A stretch of DNA of 52,976 nucleotides from Streptomyces endocoffeicus (GCF_016741935.1 NZ_JAERRG010000048.1:1-52976), one strand, 5' to 3'. Shown: positions 8,658 to 17,345, numbered from the stretch's first letter. Translations and numbers: made by a program. The notes: generated by a model from the sequence alone, not told the origin.

Positions 8658-9583
8658 CAGTCCTCCTTCCGGCCCAGGCCGAACCAGCGGGCCTGCACCA
8701 CCGTCACCACGGCGATGATCAGCGCCAGGATCACCGCGCCCGCACTGCCCAGGCCCAGGTTCTGCCCCTGGCCCAGCGCCGTGTAGTAGAGGTAGACCAG
8801 CGGCGGGCGGGCGTAGGGCGGATAGCCGCGCGAGTCCGACAGCAGGTTGTAGAACTCGTCGAACGCCTGGAAGGCGTTGATCACCAGCAGCAGCACCACC
8901 GCGACCGAGGTCGCCCGCAGCTGCGGAAAGGTGATGTGCCGGAACACCTGCCAGCCGGGCCGGGCCCCGTCCACGGCCGCCGCCTCGTACAGCCGCGGGG
9001 GGATGCGCTGCAGCCCGGCCAGGAACAGCACCATGTAGAACCCCGCCTGGAGCCACAGCCGTACGGTCACGATGACCAGCCAGTACCAGGGCGGGTCCGT
9101 GGTCGACAGCCAGGCGATCTGATCGGCGCCGAACCGGTCCAGCACGGTGTTGGCCAGCCCGAACCGCACCCCGTTGAAGATCGACATCTTCCAGATCAGC
9201 GCCGCCACCACATACGAGCACGCCACCGGCAGGAAGAACACCGACCGGAAGAACGCCTGAGCCCAGCGCAGCCGGTTGACCATCAGCGCCAGCGCGAGCG
9301 AGAGCGCGTAGGTGGCCGGGACGATGAACGCCGTGAAGACCAGGAAGGTCACCAGGCTGCCGGTGAACGCGTCGTCGCCCAGCATCGCCGCGTAGTTGTC
9401 GAAGCCGACGAAGTCCGTGGGCGAGACGGTGTTGTGCGCGTCGAAGAAGCTGAGGTAGACGCTCCAGGCCAGCGGGACATAGGTGAAGAGGGTCAGCCCC
9501 AGGACGAACGGGCCGACGAAAATCCAGAACCACAGATGGCGGTTCTGCGGGCCCAGGAGCCTGCGGACGAACGCCCCCCGCAT
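8657..9583 (-). CDS. carbohydrate ABC transporter permease (MalF type)
   Basis: A 308-aa permease with six or so hydrophobic segments (the first in LWFWIFVGPFVLGLTLFTYV) and the EAA loop YEAAAVDGARPGWQVFRHITFP. It pairs with the following permease to form the membrane channel of a sugar importer. ATG 9583 overlaps the stop of the binding-protein gene (TGATG), which fixes the start; the longer open frame reads back into that gene. Substrate is unknown. Confidence 0.9.
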   Translation of the reverse strand: MRGAFVRRLLGPQNRHLWFWIFVGPFVLGLTLFTYVPLAWSVYLSFFDAHNTVSPTDFVGFDNYAAMLGDDAFTGSLVTFLVFTAFIVPATYALSLALALMVNRLRWAQAFFRSVFFLPVACSYVVAALIWKMSIFNGVRFGLANTVLDRFGADQIAWLSTTDPPWYWLVIVTVRLWLQAGFYMVLFLAGLQRIPPRLYEAAAVDGARPGWQVFRHITFPQLRATSVAVVLLLVINAFQAFDEFYNLLSDSRGYPPYARPPLVYLYYTALGQGQNLGLGSAGAVILALIIAVVTVVQARWFGLGRKED

Positions 9584-10848
9584 CAGTTCTTCTTCTGCAC
9601 GCGCCGCAGCTCGGCCTCGGTCTTGCGGACCACCGACCGCAGCTCGCCGTCCGGATCGGCCCCGCCCTTGATGATCCGGCTCAGCGCGTCCTGGTACGCC
9701 GTACGGCTCGCGGAGGTCCACAGCAGCGGCTCGGCACGGCCGTGGTCGGTGGCGAAGCGCACCGCCTCACCGGCCGCGCCCTGCCGCAGCTTGGCCGCCT
9801 TCGTGGCCAGCGAGATCCGGGCGGGGATGTGGAAGCCGTAGCGGAGCGCGAAGTCCTCCTGGTAGTCGGTCCGTTGCACCCACAGCCACTTCACATACGC
9901 CTTCGCCAGCGCCTTGTGCCGGGACCGGGCGCTGACCGCCGCCCCGTACGCGCCGACCGGCACCGCGGGCGCGCCGTGCGCCCCGTCCTGGGGGAACGGC
10001 AGCACCCCGAAGTCCTCCCCCAGCGCCTTCTTCACCTGCGGCAGCGCCCAGAGCCCGGACCACTGCATGGCGGTGAGCCCCTGCGTGAACGCGGCCGGGT
10101 CCGACCAGTCGGAGGGCGCCCCGAGCAGCAGCGACTTCTCGGCGTAGAGCTGACGCAGCTTGCCGAGCGTCCGGGCGGCGGCCGGATCGTCGAAGCCGAC
10201 CTTGCCGTCCTCGGTGACCAGTGTGAGCCCGGCGGCGTTGAGCGGGGTGCCGCCGAGGACGCCGGGGCCGCCGTCATTGCCCAGGAAGAGCCCCTTGACG
10301 TCCTTGGTGGTCAGCTCCTTCGCCGCGTCGATCAGCGCGTCGAGGCTGCGCGGCGGCTCCACCCCCGAGGCCTCGAGCATGCTCTTGCGGTAGTAGAGCA
10401 ACTGGGTGTCGATGGCCTGCGGAACGGCCCAGATCTTGCCCTGATACGTCTTCGGGGCGAGCACCGCCGGGTTGAAGTCGTCCTTGGCCTCGCTGAGGAG
10501 ATCGGTGAGATCGACCACCTGGCCGCCCTGGATCTGGTCCAGCGTCGGGCCGTTGACCTCGAAGACGTCCGGGCCGGACTTCGTGAGCAGCGCGGCGGCG
10601 GTCTGCTGGTCGTAGTTGCCCGGCCGCCACTGCACCTGGACGCTCGCCTTCTCGAACGCGTCGGCGTAGCGCCTGACGGCCTGTTCGGTGCCGGGCTCGC
10701 CGTACTGGTGGTACCACTGTTCGATCATCGGCTGGCCGGCGTGGTCATCGCCGTCCCGCCCGGTGTTGGACCCACAGGCGGAGGCGAGCGCCCCCGTGAG
10801 GGCCAGCCCTCCGCCCGCACTCAGCAGCCTTCGGCGACTCATGGACAT
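9583..10848 (-). CDS. extracellular solute-binding lipoprotein, Tat-exported
   Basis: A 421-aa protein. The N-terminus MSMSRRRLLSAGGG is a twin-arginine signal, and the lipobox ends at C25 (LASACGS), so the protein is lipid-anchored outside the membrane. The rest has family 1 binding-protein features (DVFEVNGPTLDQI, then YYRKSMLEASGV, and late MQWSGLWALPQVK). It feeds sugar to the two coupled permeases downstream. ATG 10848 is chosen for the Tat signal; ATG 10842 would also work. The 88-base space up to pcaL should hold its promoter. No regulator is adjacent apart from the distant ArsR gene. Confidence 0.9.
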   Translation of the reverse strand: MSMSRRRLLSAGGGLALTGALASACGSNTGRDGDDHAGQPMIEQWYHQYGEPGTEQAVRRYADAFEKASVQVQWRPGNYDQQTAAALLTKSGPDVFEVNGPTLDQIQGGQVVDLTDLLSEAKDDFNPAVLAPKTYQGKIWAVPQAIDTQLLYYRKSMLEASGVEPPRSLDALIDAAKELTTKDVKGLFLGNDGGPGVLGGTPLNAAGLTLVTEDGKVGFDDPAAARTLGKLRQLYAEKSLLLGAPSDWSDPAAFTQGLTAMQWSGLWALPQVKKALGEDFGVLPFPQDGAHGAPAVPVGAYGAAVSARSRHKALAKAYVKWLWVQRTDYQEDFALRYGFHIPARISLATKAAKLRQGAAGEAVRFATDHGRAEPLLWTSASRTAYQDALSRIIKGGADPDGELRSVVRKTEAELRRVQKKN

Positions 10849-10936
10849 TGGCGTGCGCCCCCTCGTCTCCCGGTCTCCGTACGACCCAACGATCAACGAT
10901 GGAGGCGGATTACGACAGAGGTGTTGCGGGGGGATG

Positions 10937-12178
10937 TCACTTTTCGGTACCGGAATGTGACGCAGAGTCGACGTCGGCCTCGGTGTCTACGTCGACCTCG
11001 GTGTCTACGTCGGCGTCGATGTCGTCGAAGACGCGCTGGGCGGTGGCGAAGGCCGAGTTGGCGGCCGGGACGCCGCAGTAGATCGCGGACTGCAGCAGCA
11101 CCTCGCCGATCTCCTCACGGGTCAGCCCGTTGGTGAGCGCGGCCCGGATGTGCATGGCCAGTTCGGCGTCATGGCCGTGGGCGATCAGCGCGGTGAGGGT
11201 GATACAGCTGCGGGTCCGCCGGTCCAGCCCGTCGCCGGTCCAGATCTCGCCCCAGGCGTAGCGGGTGATGAAGTCCTGGAAGCGGGCCGTGAACGGGGTC
11301 GTCCGGGCCACCGCGCGATCCACGTGCGCGTCCCCGAGGATGGCCCGGCGCACCGCCATCCCGGCGTCGTGGCGTGAGGCGTCGTCCCGTGGTCGCGACG
11401 GTGCTGGGCCGTTGAGGTGGGTGAGCAGCGCCCCGGTGACCGCCTCCGGCCGCTCCACACCCGCGAGATGCGCCGCCCCGGCGACCTCGAGCAGGCTCGC
11501 GCCGGGCACCGCATCGGCGATGTGGCGGGCGTGGGAGGGCGGGGTCGCGGGGTCGTCGCGACCGGCCACGACGAGGGTGGGCGCGGTGATCTTCTCGAGG
11601 TCGGCCGTCATGTCGTACGCGGCGAGAGCGTCGCAGCAGGCGGCGTAGCCCGCACGGTCGGTGGCCCGCAGATCCTCGATCAGCGCGGCGCCGACGGGCG
11701 TACGGGCGAAGTCGCGCGAGAACCAGGTGCCCGGACGGCTCGCCACCATCGCCTCCGTCCCCTCGGCCCGTACGAGCGCGGCCCGCTCACGCCAGACGGC
11801 GGGCTCCCCGAAGCGGGCCGAGGAGCAGACGACGGACAGGCGGCTGATCCGGTCGGGGTGGTGTGCGGCGAGATACAGCCCGACAGCGCCGCCGATCGAA
11901 ATCCCCGCGTACGCGAACCGCTCCCACCCCTGATCGTCGGCGAGCCGCAGCACGAGGGCGGCGAGATCGTCGATGGTGGCCGACCCGTCCGAGGGCAGCG
12001 GCGCGGCGGGGGAGCCGCCGTGACCGGGCAGATCCCAGCGCAGTACGCGGTGGCGTCGGGCGAGCGCGGGAAGCTGGGGCTCCCAGACGGTGAGAGAGGT
12101 GCCGAGGGAGGGGCCGAGGATGAGGGGTGGGGCGGTGGGGGGTCCGGTGAGGTTGTGGTGCGGGGGGTTGTTGGTCAT
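10937..12178 (-). CDS. pcaL: bifunctional 3-oxoadipate enol-lactonase / 4-carboxymuconolactone decarboxylase
   Basis: A 413-aa fusion. Residues 1 to about 255 are an alpha/beta hydrolase (PcaD) with nucleophile S94 in AGISIGGAVG, an acid in GRDDPATPP (D208/D209) and H237 in AGAAHLAGVE. Residues about 270-388 are the PcaC decarboxylase (ALIAHGHDAELAMHI, then SAIYCGVPAANSA). Together they turn 4-carboxymuconolactone into 3-oxoadipate. The acidic C-terminus is built of imperfect DVDTE repeats. The fusion is typical of actinobacteria. It is the last gene of the pca operon, separated from pcaB by an inverted-repeat element that could influence its expression. Confidence 0.93.
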   Translation of the reverse strand: MTNNPPHHNLTGPPTAPPLILGPSLGTSLTVWEPQLPALARRHRVLRWDLPGHGGSPAAPLPSDGSATIDDLAALVLRLADDQGWERFAYAGISIGGAVGLYLAAHHPDRISRLSVVCSSARFGEPAVWRERAALVRAEGTEAMVASRPGTWFSRDFARTPVGAALIEDLRATDRAGYAACCDALAAYDMTADLEKITAPTLVVAGRDDPATPPSHARHIADAVPGASLLEVAGAAHLAGVERPEAVTGALLTHLNGPAPSRPRDDASRHDAGMAVRRAILGDAHVDRAVARTTPFTARFQDFITRYAWGEIWTGDGLDRRTRSCITLTALIAHGHDAELAMHIRAALTNGLTREEIGEVLLQSAIYCGVPAANSAFATAQRVFDDIDADVDTEVDVDTEADVDSASHSGTEK

Positions 12179-12258
12179 GGGGTGGGTGCTCCGGGGGTGG
12201 TATGCGGCGTGGGCTGGGGCGTGGGCTGGGGTTGGTGGCCGGGTGCGGGCCGGCGGTT

Positions 12259-12451
12259 GTTCCCCACCCCGCCCCTTCCCGAACCATGGGCTCTGCCCCT
12301 GGACCCGGGGGCCCACCCGTTCAGCCAGGGGGCACCTCGGGGCATCTTCCAGCCCCTCCGGCGATTGAGGAGCGGGGGTCCGGGGGCGGAGCCCCCGAAG
12401 CAGGGGCTGGGGGCGCAGCCCCCAGTTTCGGGAAGGGGCGGGGTGGGGAAC
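12259..12451. repeat. 193-bp intergenic element with 24-bp perfect terminal inverted repeats
   Basis: The left end 12259-12282 starts GTTCCCCACCCCGCCCC and is exactly complementary to 12428-12451. The interior has several GC-rich hairpin halves, including GGGGGCGGAGCCCCC and a CCGGCGATTGAGGA half-palindrome that occurs complete in the copy at 35953-36139. It fills the pcaB-pcaL gap. No ORF or transposase is inside. It looks like a MITE- or REP-like dispersed repeat; RNA from it would fold strongly, so it may also act as an attenuator or stabiliser within the operon. Confidence 0.75.
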
Positions 12452-12466
12452 GGGCCCCCGCAGGGG

Positions 12467-13819
12467 TTACGCATCGCGGGCCAGGGCCCGCACCGTCAGC
12501 GCGGGGGCGGAGCCCACATACGCGGTCGGGTCCGTCAGCTCGCGTACGCGGTCGGGCGGCAGGACGCCCGACAGCGCTTCGGCCAGCCCCCTCCCCTCCC
12601 GAGCCGCCTGCGCCAGAAGCTCCTTCGCACGGGCCCGCCCGACCACCGGCGCGAGCGCGGCGATAAGGCGCTCGCTGACGATCAGGCCGCCCGTCAGCCC
12701 CAGGTTCGCGGCCATCCGGTCAGGGAAGACCCGCAGCCCGGAGGCGAGTTCCACGGCATCGCGGGCGGCACCCCCGGCGAGCCGCAACAGTTCCCGCAGC
12801 GGCTGCCACTCCGCGTGCCACGCCCCACCCGGCCGTTCGTCCTCCGCGGCGAGCGAGCCGAGCAGGGTCGCGGCATGCCCCGGGGCCTGGCGGGCCGCGG
12901 CGGCCATCAGCGTGGCACGCACGGGGTTCGACTTATGCGGCATCGCGGATGAACCACCCCCGGCCCCCTCCGCCACCTCACCGATCTCCGTCCGCGAGAG
13001 CACCAGCACATCCGCCGCCATCTTCCCCAGCGCCCCCACGGCGAAGGCGAGCGCGGTGCCCAGGTCGGCGACGGGGGTGCGCAGGGTGTGCCAGGGCAGT
13101 TCGGGTTCGGCGAGACCGGTCTCCTCGGCGAACCGGCGCAGCAGCGGAACCCCGCCGTCGAAGGCGGCCAACGTGCCCGCCGCACCGCCCAGTTGGGCGG
13201 GCGGCCGGAGCGCCGCGAGCCGGTCGCGGGCGTCCAGGGCGAGCGCCCGCCAGCCCGCCGCCTTCAGCCCGAAGGTGGTGGGTACGGCGTGCTGGGTGAG
13301 GGTGCGGCCGGGCATCGGGGTGTCGCGGTGCGCGGTGGCGAGCCGCGCCAGCTCCGCCGCCGTACGCTCCAGATCGGCCACGATCAGCGGCAGTGCCCGC
13401 GCGGCCACCAGCATCGCGGCCGTGTCCACGATGTCCTGGCTGGTCGCACCCCGGTGGACGTACGACGCGGCTTCGGCGTCCGTACGGGCCACCGCCGCCG
13501 TGAGATCGGCGACCAGCGGGATGACCGGGTTGCCCCCGGAGCGGGCGCGCAGCGCCAGATCGCGTACGTCGTACAGCTCGGCGCGGGCCGCGCCCGCCAC
13601 CGCCTCCGCCGCTCCGGCCGGTGCCACCACCCTCGCCAGCGCGGCCTCGGCGTCCAGCATGGCCCGCAGAAACGCCGTGTCGCCCGTGGCGGCCTCCACC
13701 GCCGACCCGGCCCGCACCGGGGACAGCAGCCCTAGGTCCTGGCTGTCGGAACTACCGGAACTACCGGAACTACCGGAACTACCGGAACTACCGGAACTAC
13801 CGGAACTACCGGAACTCAA
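12467..13819 (-). CDS. pcaB: 3-carboxy-cis,cis-muconate cycloisomerase
   Basis: A 450-aa member of the fumarase/aspartase superfamily, with the GSSAMPHKSNP signature near residue 290, TSQDIVDTA near 130 and an N-terminal LLSPVRAG motif that normally lies within about 10 residues of the PcaB start. It converts carboxymuconate to 4-carboxymuconolactone. Here the motif is preceded by M-SS-(GSS)7-DSQ, encoded by a 9-bp tandem repeat. The only start upstream of the conserved region that I find in frame is TTG at 13819, which lies inside the end of pcaG (14-base overlap), so coupled initiation is likely. The TTG start is an inference. Confidence 0.9.
   Translation of the reverse strand: MSSGSSGSSGSSGSSGSSGSSGSSDSQDLGLLSPVRAGSAVEAATGDTAFLRAMLDAEAALARVVAPAGAAEAVAGAARAELYDVRDLALRARSGGNPVIPLVADLTAAVARTDAEAASYVHRGATSQDIVDTAAMLVAARALPLIVADLERTAAELARLATAHRDTPMPGRTLTQHAVPTTFGLKAAGWRALALDARDRLAALRPPAQLGGAAGTLAAFDGGVPLLRRFAEETGLAEPELPWHTLRTPVADLGTALAFAVGALGKMAADVLVLSRTEIGEVAEGAGGGSSAMPHKSNPVRATLMAAAARQAPGHAATLLGSLAAEDERPGGAWHAEWQPLRELLRLAGGAARDAVELASGLRVFPDRMAANLGLTGGLIVSERLIAALAPVVGRARAKELLAQAAREGRGLAEALSGVLPPDRVRELTDPTAYVGSAPALTVRALARDA
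13748..13816. repeat. 9-bp tandem repeat (7 full copies plus a partial) at the pcaG/pcaB junction
   Basis: On the plus strand GGAACTACC is repeated from 13748 to 13810 and a six-base partial copy follows. Read leftward as pcaB it is GGT-AGT-TCC, giving Gly-Ser-Ser in frame. Read as pcaG, every unit contains the in-frame stop TAG, and the first unit met (13806-13808) supplies the actual pcaG stop. Copy-number changes of 9 bp would keep both frames intact. Confidence 0.9.
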
Positions 13820-14450
13820 GGAAAACCGTCTCCCCTTCGCCCTGTAGACGGATGTCGAAGCGATAGGTCCCCGGTGGGGACGCCGCCGTCGCCACCAGCG
13901 TCTCGCGGCGCGCCGGATCCAGCGAGGCGAGCAGCGGGTCGGCGGCGTTGGCCTCGGCGTTCTCGGGGAAGTACACGCGGGTGAAGAGGTGGTGCAGCAG
14001 CCCCCGGGCGTGGACGCAGACGCTGATGTACGGCGCGGCGGGCGCGGCCGGGCCGCCCGGCGGCAGCGTACGGGCCGTCCAGTGGCCGTCCGCGTCAGTG
14101 GCGATGCGGCCGAAGCCGGTGAAGTCCACGCCGTTGCGCCCGAGGAAGCCGCCGGTCACCGGGTCGCGCCGCATCGACCCGCCCGCCCCGGCGAGCGAGC
14201 CGTCCGGACCCGCCTGCCACAGCTCCACCAGCGCGTCCGGAACGGGAGCGCCCTCGCCGTCGCGGACCTGGCCGTGCAGCGTGATGGCGCCGGGGTGGCC
14301 CGCCGGGGCCATCTCGCCACCGCCGGGGAAGGGCAGGGCGTAGCCGTAGAAGGGGCCCACGGTGTGGGAGGGAGTGGGCGCGAGTGTCTCGGCGGATGCG
14401 AGCCCTTCGGCGGGTTCGGACCCCTGCGCGCGTTCAAGCCTCTCGCTCAT
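13806..14450 (-). CDS. pcaG: protocatechuate 3,4-dioxygenase alpha subunit
   Basis: A 214-aa protein of the intradiol dioxygenase fold (HTVGPFYGYALPF near residue 29, GQVRDGEGAPVPDALVELWQA, GFGRIATDADGHW). The alpha subunit lacks the four iron ligands of PcaH but forms part of the active-site pocket. With PcaH it opens the ring of protocatechuate to 3-carboxy-cis,cis-muconate. ATG 14450 overlaps the pcaH stop (TGATG). The stop TAG lies in the 9-bp repeat array. The N-terminal 28 residues are Glu/Ala-rich and not conserved. Confidence 0.93.
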   Translation of the reverse strand: MSERLERAQGSEPAEGLASAETLAPTPSHTVGPFYGYALPFPGGGEMAPAGHPGAITLHGQVRDGEGAPVPDALVELWQAGPDGSLAGAGGSMRRDPVTGGFLGRNGVDFTGFGRIATDADGHWTARTLPPGGPAAPAAPYISVCVHARGLLHHLFTRVYFPENAEANAADPLLASLDPARRETLVATAASPPGTYRFDIRLQGEGETVFLEFR

Positions 14451-15217
14451 CAGCGGCCCTCCTCGATCCACGTGGCCGACGGCCCGTCCAGCACGATGTC
14501 CCAGCGGTAGCCCAGCGACCACTCCGGCCGCGACAGCCCGTGGTCGTAACGGGCGACCAGCCGCTGCCGCGCCGAGTCGTCCGTCACCGACTGCAGGATC
14601 GGGTCGTAGGCGAAGAGCGGATCGCCGGGGAAGTACATCTGGGTGACCAGCCGCTGGGTGAACGCCGCGCCGAAGACGGAGAAGTGCAGATGCGCGGGGC
14701 GCCAGGCGTTCTCGTGGTTGCGCCACGGATACGCGCCCGGCTTGATGGTGGTGAAGTGGTACGAACCGTCGTCGCCGGTCAACGTCCGCCCCACGCCGGT
14801 GAAGTTGGGGTCGAGCGGTGCGGGGTGCTGATCGCGCAGATGGGCGTAGCGGCCCGACGCGTTGGCCTGCCACAGCTCGATGAGCTGCCCCCGGACGGGG
14901 CGGCCCCGGCTGTCCAGGAGCCGTCCGGAGACGGTGATCCGCTCGCCGAGCGGCTCGCCCTGGTGCCGCACCGTGAGGTCGTTGTCGATGGCGGTGATGT
15001 CGGTGTGGCCGAAGACCGGGGTGTGCAGCTCCACGGTCTCCGGGTCGCCGTGCACCGCGACCAGCGGCTGCTTGGGGTGGCGCAGCACACTGCTGCGGTA
15101 CGGGGGGAAGTCGCGCGGCGGGTGGTCGGTGGCGGGAGCGCCCTCGGCGCGCGCCTTGTCGTACGACTCCCGTATGTGCGCGAGTTCGCTGTCGATGTCG
15201 GACTGGGTGAGAGCCAT
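14450..15217 (-). CDS. pcaH: protocatechuate 3,4-dioxygenase beta subunit
   Basis: A 255-aa catalytic subunit. The Fe(III) ligands can be placed by spacing: Y124 (SGRYAHL), Y163 (GAYPW), H176 and H178 (RPAHLHFS). The 39-13-2 spacing equals that of Pseudomonas PcaH (Y408, Y447, H460, H462). ATG 15217 has purine-rich GGAAAGGTAAGG upstream. It is followed by pcaG with a TGATG overlap and preceded by a 71-base spacer from pcaF. Confidence 0.95.
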   Translation of the reverse strand: MALTQSDIDSELAHIRESYDKARAEGAPATDHPPRDFPPYRSSVLRHPKQPLVAVHGDPETVELHTPVFGHTDITAIDNDLTVRHQGEPLGERITVSGRLLDSRGRPVRGQLIELWQANASGRYAHLRDQHPAPLDPNFTGVGRTLTGDDGSYHFTTIKPGAYPWRNHENAWRPAHLHFSVFGAAFTQRLVTQMYFPGDPLFAYDPILQSVTDDSARQRLVARYDHGLSRPEWSLGYRWDIVLDGPSATWIEEGR

Positions 15218-15244
15218 GTCTGCGGTCAGCCTTACCTTTCCAGC

Positions 15245-15287
15245 CTTGCCGTTCCGGGCTTTGACGTCTGGGTCTTGCCGTTCCGGG
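15245..15287. repeat. 14-bp direct repeat in the pcaF-pcaH spacer
   Basis: CTTGCCGTTCCGGG occurs at 15245-15258 and 15274-15287, a 29-base period, filling most of the 71-base spacer. This is the only wide gap in an otherwise overlapping pcaIJFHGB gene string. No hairpin or promoter is evident, and it may simply be a local duplication. Confidence 0.6.
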
Positions 15288-15288
15288 A

Positions 15289-16527
15289 CTACCTCTCCAG
15301 GACGAGGGCGAGGCCCTGTCCGACGCCGATGCACAAGGTGGCCAGGCCCGTCCCCGAGCCGCGGGCGGCCAGTTGGTGGGCGACGGCCCCGGCGAGCCGG
15401 GCGTCGGAGGCGCCGAGGGGGTGGCCGATGGCGATGGCGCCGCCGCGTGGGTTGACGATGCCGGGGTCGAAGCCCGGGTCCTGGGCCGACCACTCGGCGA
15501 GGCAGCCCAGCACCTGCGCGGCGAACGCCTCGTTGAGTTCGAGGGTGGTCAGGTCGGCGAACGAGCGGCCCGCCTTGGCGAGGGCGCGGCGTACGGCCTC
15601 GACCGGGCCGAGCCCGAAGTACCGCGGCTCGATACCGGTGACGGCCGAGGCGCCGATCCGGGCCAGGGGTTCGCGCCCGGTGGCCTTCAGGCCCTCCTCG
15701 TCGACGAGCAGCAGCGCGGCCGCGCCGTCGTTGAGGGGCGAGGAGTTGCCCGCGGTGACGGTGCCGCCGGGCTTGCGGAAGGCGGGCTTGAGCTTGGCCA
15801 GGGCCTCCAGTGAGCCCGCGGCGGAGCCGCTGTTGGACACGGGCTCGCGGATCGTCTCGTCCCGGACGAGCTCGGTGTCCGGATACGGCAGCACCTCGGC
15901 CTCGTACGCCCCGTCCTTCCACGCCCGCGCCGCCTTCTCATGGCTGGTGAGCGCGAACGCGTCCTGTGCCTCGCGGGTGATGCCGTGCTTGTCGGCGATC
16001 AGCTCGGCGCCCTCGCCGAGGGCGACGGTCCACTCGGGCGGCATGTCCGGGTTGGTCATCCGCCAGCCCAGAGTCGTGGAGTACATCTGCTGATGCCCGG
16101 CGGGGAAGGCGCGCTCGGGCTTGGGCAGCACCCAGGGGGCGCGGCTCATCGACTCCACACCGCCCGCGAGGGCGATGTGCGCGTCGCCGACCGCGATCGC
16201 GCGGGCGGCCTGGAGCACGGCCTCCAGGCCCGAGGCGCAGAGCCGGTTGACGGTCGCGCCGGGCACGGTGACGGGCAGCCCGGCCAGCAGCACGGCCATG
16301 CGGGCGACATCGCGGTTCTCCTCGCCCGCGCCGTTGGCGTTGCCGAAGTAGACGTCGTCGATGCGCGCCGGGTCCAGGGCGGGGGTGCGGGCGAGCAGGC
16401 CGCGCACCACATGGGCGGCCAGGTCGTCGGGGCGCACCCCGGCCAGGGCGCCGCCGTAACGGCCGATGGGGGTGCGGACGGCATCGACGATATAGACGTC
16501 ACGACAGACGTCACGCGAGGTGGTCAT
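15289..16527 (-). CDS. pcaF: 3-oxoadipyl-CoA thiolase
   Basis: A 412-aa thiolase. The nucleophilic Cys is in NRLCASGLEAVLQA (near residue 95), the His is in NPRGGAIAIGHPLGASDAR and the second Cys in LCIGVGQG. It splits 3-oxoadipyl-CoA into succinyl-CoA and acetyl-CoA, the last step of the pathway. ATG 16527 overlaps the pcaJ stop (ATGA). A generic acetyl-CoA acetyltransferase would look similar, but the operon fixes the role. Confidence 0.93.
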   Translation of the reverse strand: MTTSRDVCRDVYIVDAVRTPIGRYGGALAGVRPDDLAAHVVRGLLARTPALDPARIDDVYFGNANGAGEENRDVARMAVLLAGLPVTVPGATVNRLCASGLEAVLQAARAIAVGDAHIALAGGVESMSRAPWVLPKPERAFPAGHQQMYSTTLGWRMTNPDMPPEWTVALGEGAELIADKHGITREAQDAFALTSHEKAARAWKDGAYEAEVLPYPDTELVRDETIREPVSNSGSAAGSLEALAKLKPAFRKPGGTVTAGNSSPLNDGAAALLLVDEEGLKATGREPLARIGASAVTGIEPRYFGLGPVEAVRRALAKAGRSFADLTTLELNEAFAAQVLGCLAEWSAQDPGFDPGIVNPRGGAIAIGHPLGASDARLAGAVAHQLAARGSGTGLATLCIGVGQGLALVLER

Positions 16528-17345
16528 CGGGTCTCCTTCCCGGGCTGTTCGGGCTTTCCGGGCTGCTCGGGCTTTCCGGCGGCTTTGAGGGCGCGCAGCG
16601 CCGCCAGCTCTTGGGGGGTGGGCGGCTCGGTGGTGCCCACGGTGCCGGCGACGGTCAGCTCCCAGCCGGTGGCGGCCCGTACCCGCTCCACGGTGACGTC
16701 CGGGTGGACTTCGGTGAGCACCAGCTCGGCGGTGGCCGGGTCGGGGCGCAGGACGCCCAGATCGGTGATGACGGCGGTGGGGCCCGCGCCCGGCATGCCG
16801 AGCTTCTTACGGTCGCCGGGGCCGCCGCCGTGACCCAGGGTCGTCACGAAGTCCAGCCGCTCCACGAAGTTGCGGGTGGAGTGGCGCAGCACCATGAGCA
16901 CCTTGCCGCAGTTGGAGGCGATCTCGGGGGCGCCGCCCGCGCCGGGGAGGCGGCCCTCGGGCTTGTCCGGGCCGCGGTCCACGACGGTGGTGTTGATGTT
17001 GGCGTAGCGGTCGACCTGGGCGGCGCCGAGGAAGCCGACGTCGATCCGGCCGCCCTGGAGCCAGTAGTTGAACATCTCCGGCACCGGGACCACCGCGTCG
17101 GCCGTCTCGGCGAGTTCGCCGTCGCCGATGGACAGCGGGAGCCGGGTGGGCTTGGAGCCGATGGTGCCCGACTCGTAGATGAGCACGAGGCCGGGGTTGA
17201 CGGTGGCGCGGGCCAGGTTGGCGGCGGTGCTGGGGAGGCCGATGCCGACGAAGCAGGTGGTGGCGTCGGCGAGCGCGCGGGCGGCGTTGACCTCCATCAG
17301 CTCGTCGGATGTGAAGTCCGCCGTCCCGGCAGGGGTCGCGGTCAT
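16524..17345 (-). CDS. pcaJ: 3-oxoadipate CoA-transferase subunit B
   Basis: A 273-aa subunit of the succinyl-CoA:3-oxoacid CoA-transferase family. The catalytic Glu is in LIYESGTIG (near residue 58), with CFVGIGLPSTAANLA before it. With PcaI it moves CoA from succinyl-CoA to 3-oxoadipate. The C-terminus carries a short duplicated KPEQPG tail. ATG 17345 overlaps the pcaI stop (ATGA) and its own stop overlaps pcaF. Confidence 0.92.
   Translation of the reverse strand: MTATPAGTADFTSDELMEVNAARALADATTCFVGIGLPSTAANLARATVNPGLVLIYESGTIGSKPTRLPLSIGDGELAETADAVVPVPEMFNYWLQGGRIDVGFLGAAQVDRYANINTTVVDRGPDKPEGRLPGAGGAPEIASNCGKVLMVLRHSTRNFVERLDFVTTLGHGGGPGDRKKLGMPGAGPTAVITDLGVLRPDPATAELVLTEVHPDVTVERVRAATGWELTVAGTVGTTEPPTPQELAALRALKAAGKPEQPGKPEQPGKETR

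Noticed and set aside
13748..13816. CRISPR-like array of short repeats
   Set aside because: The 9-bp units are contiguous with no spacers; it is a simple tandem repeat read as codons.
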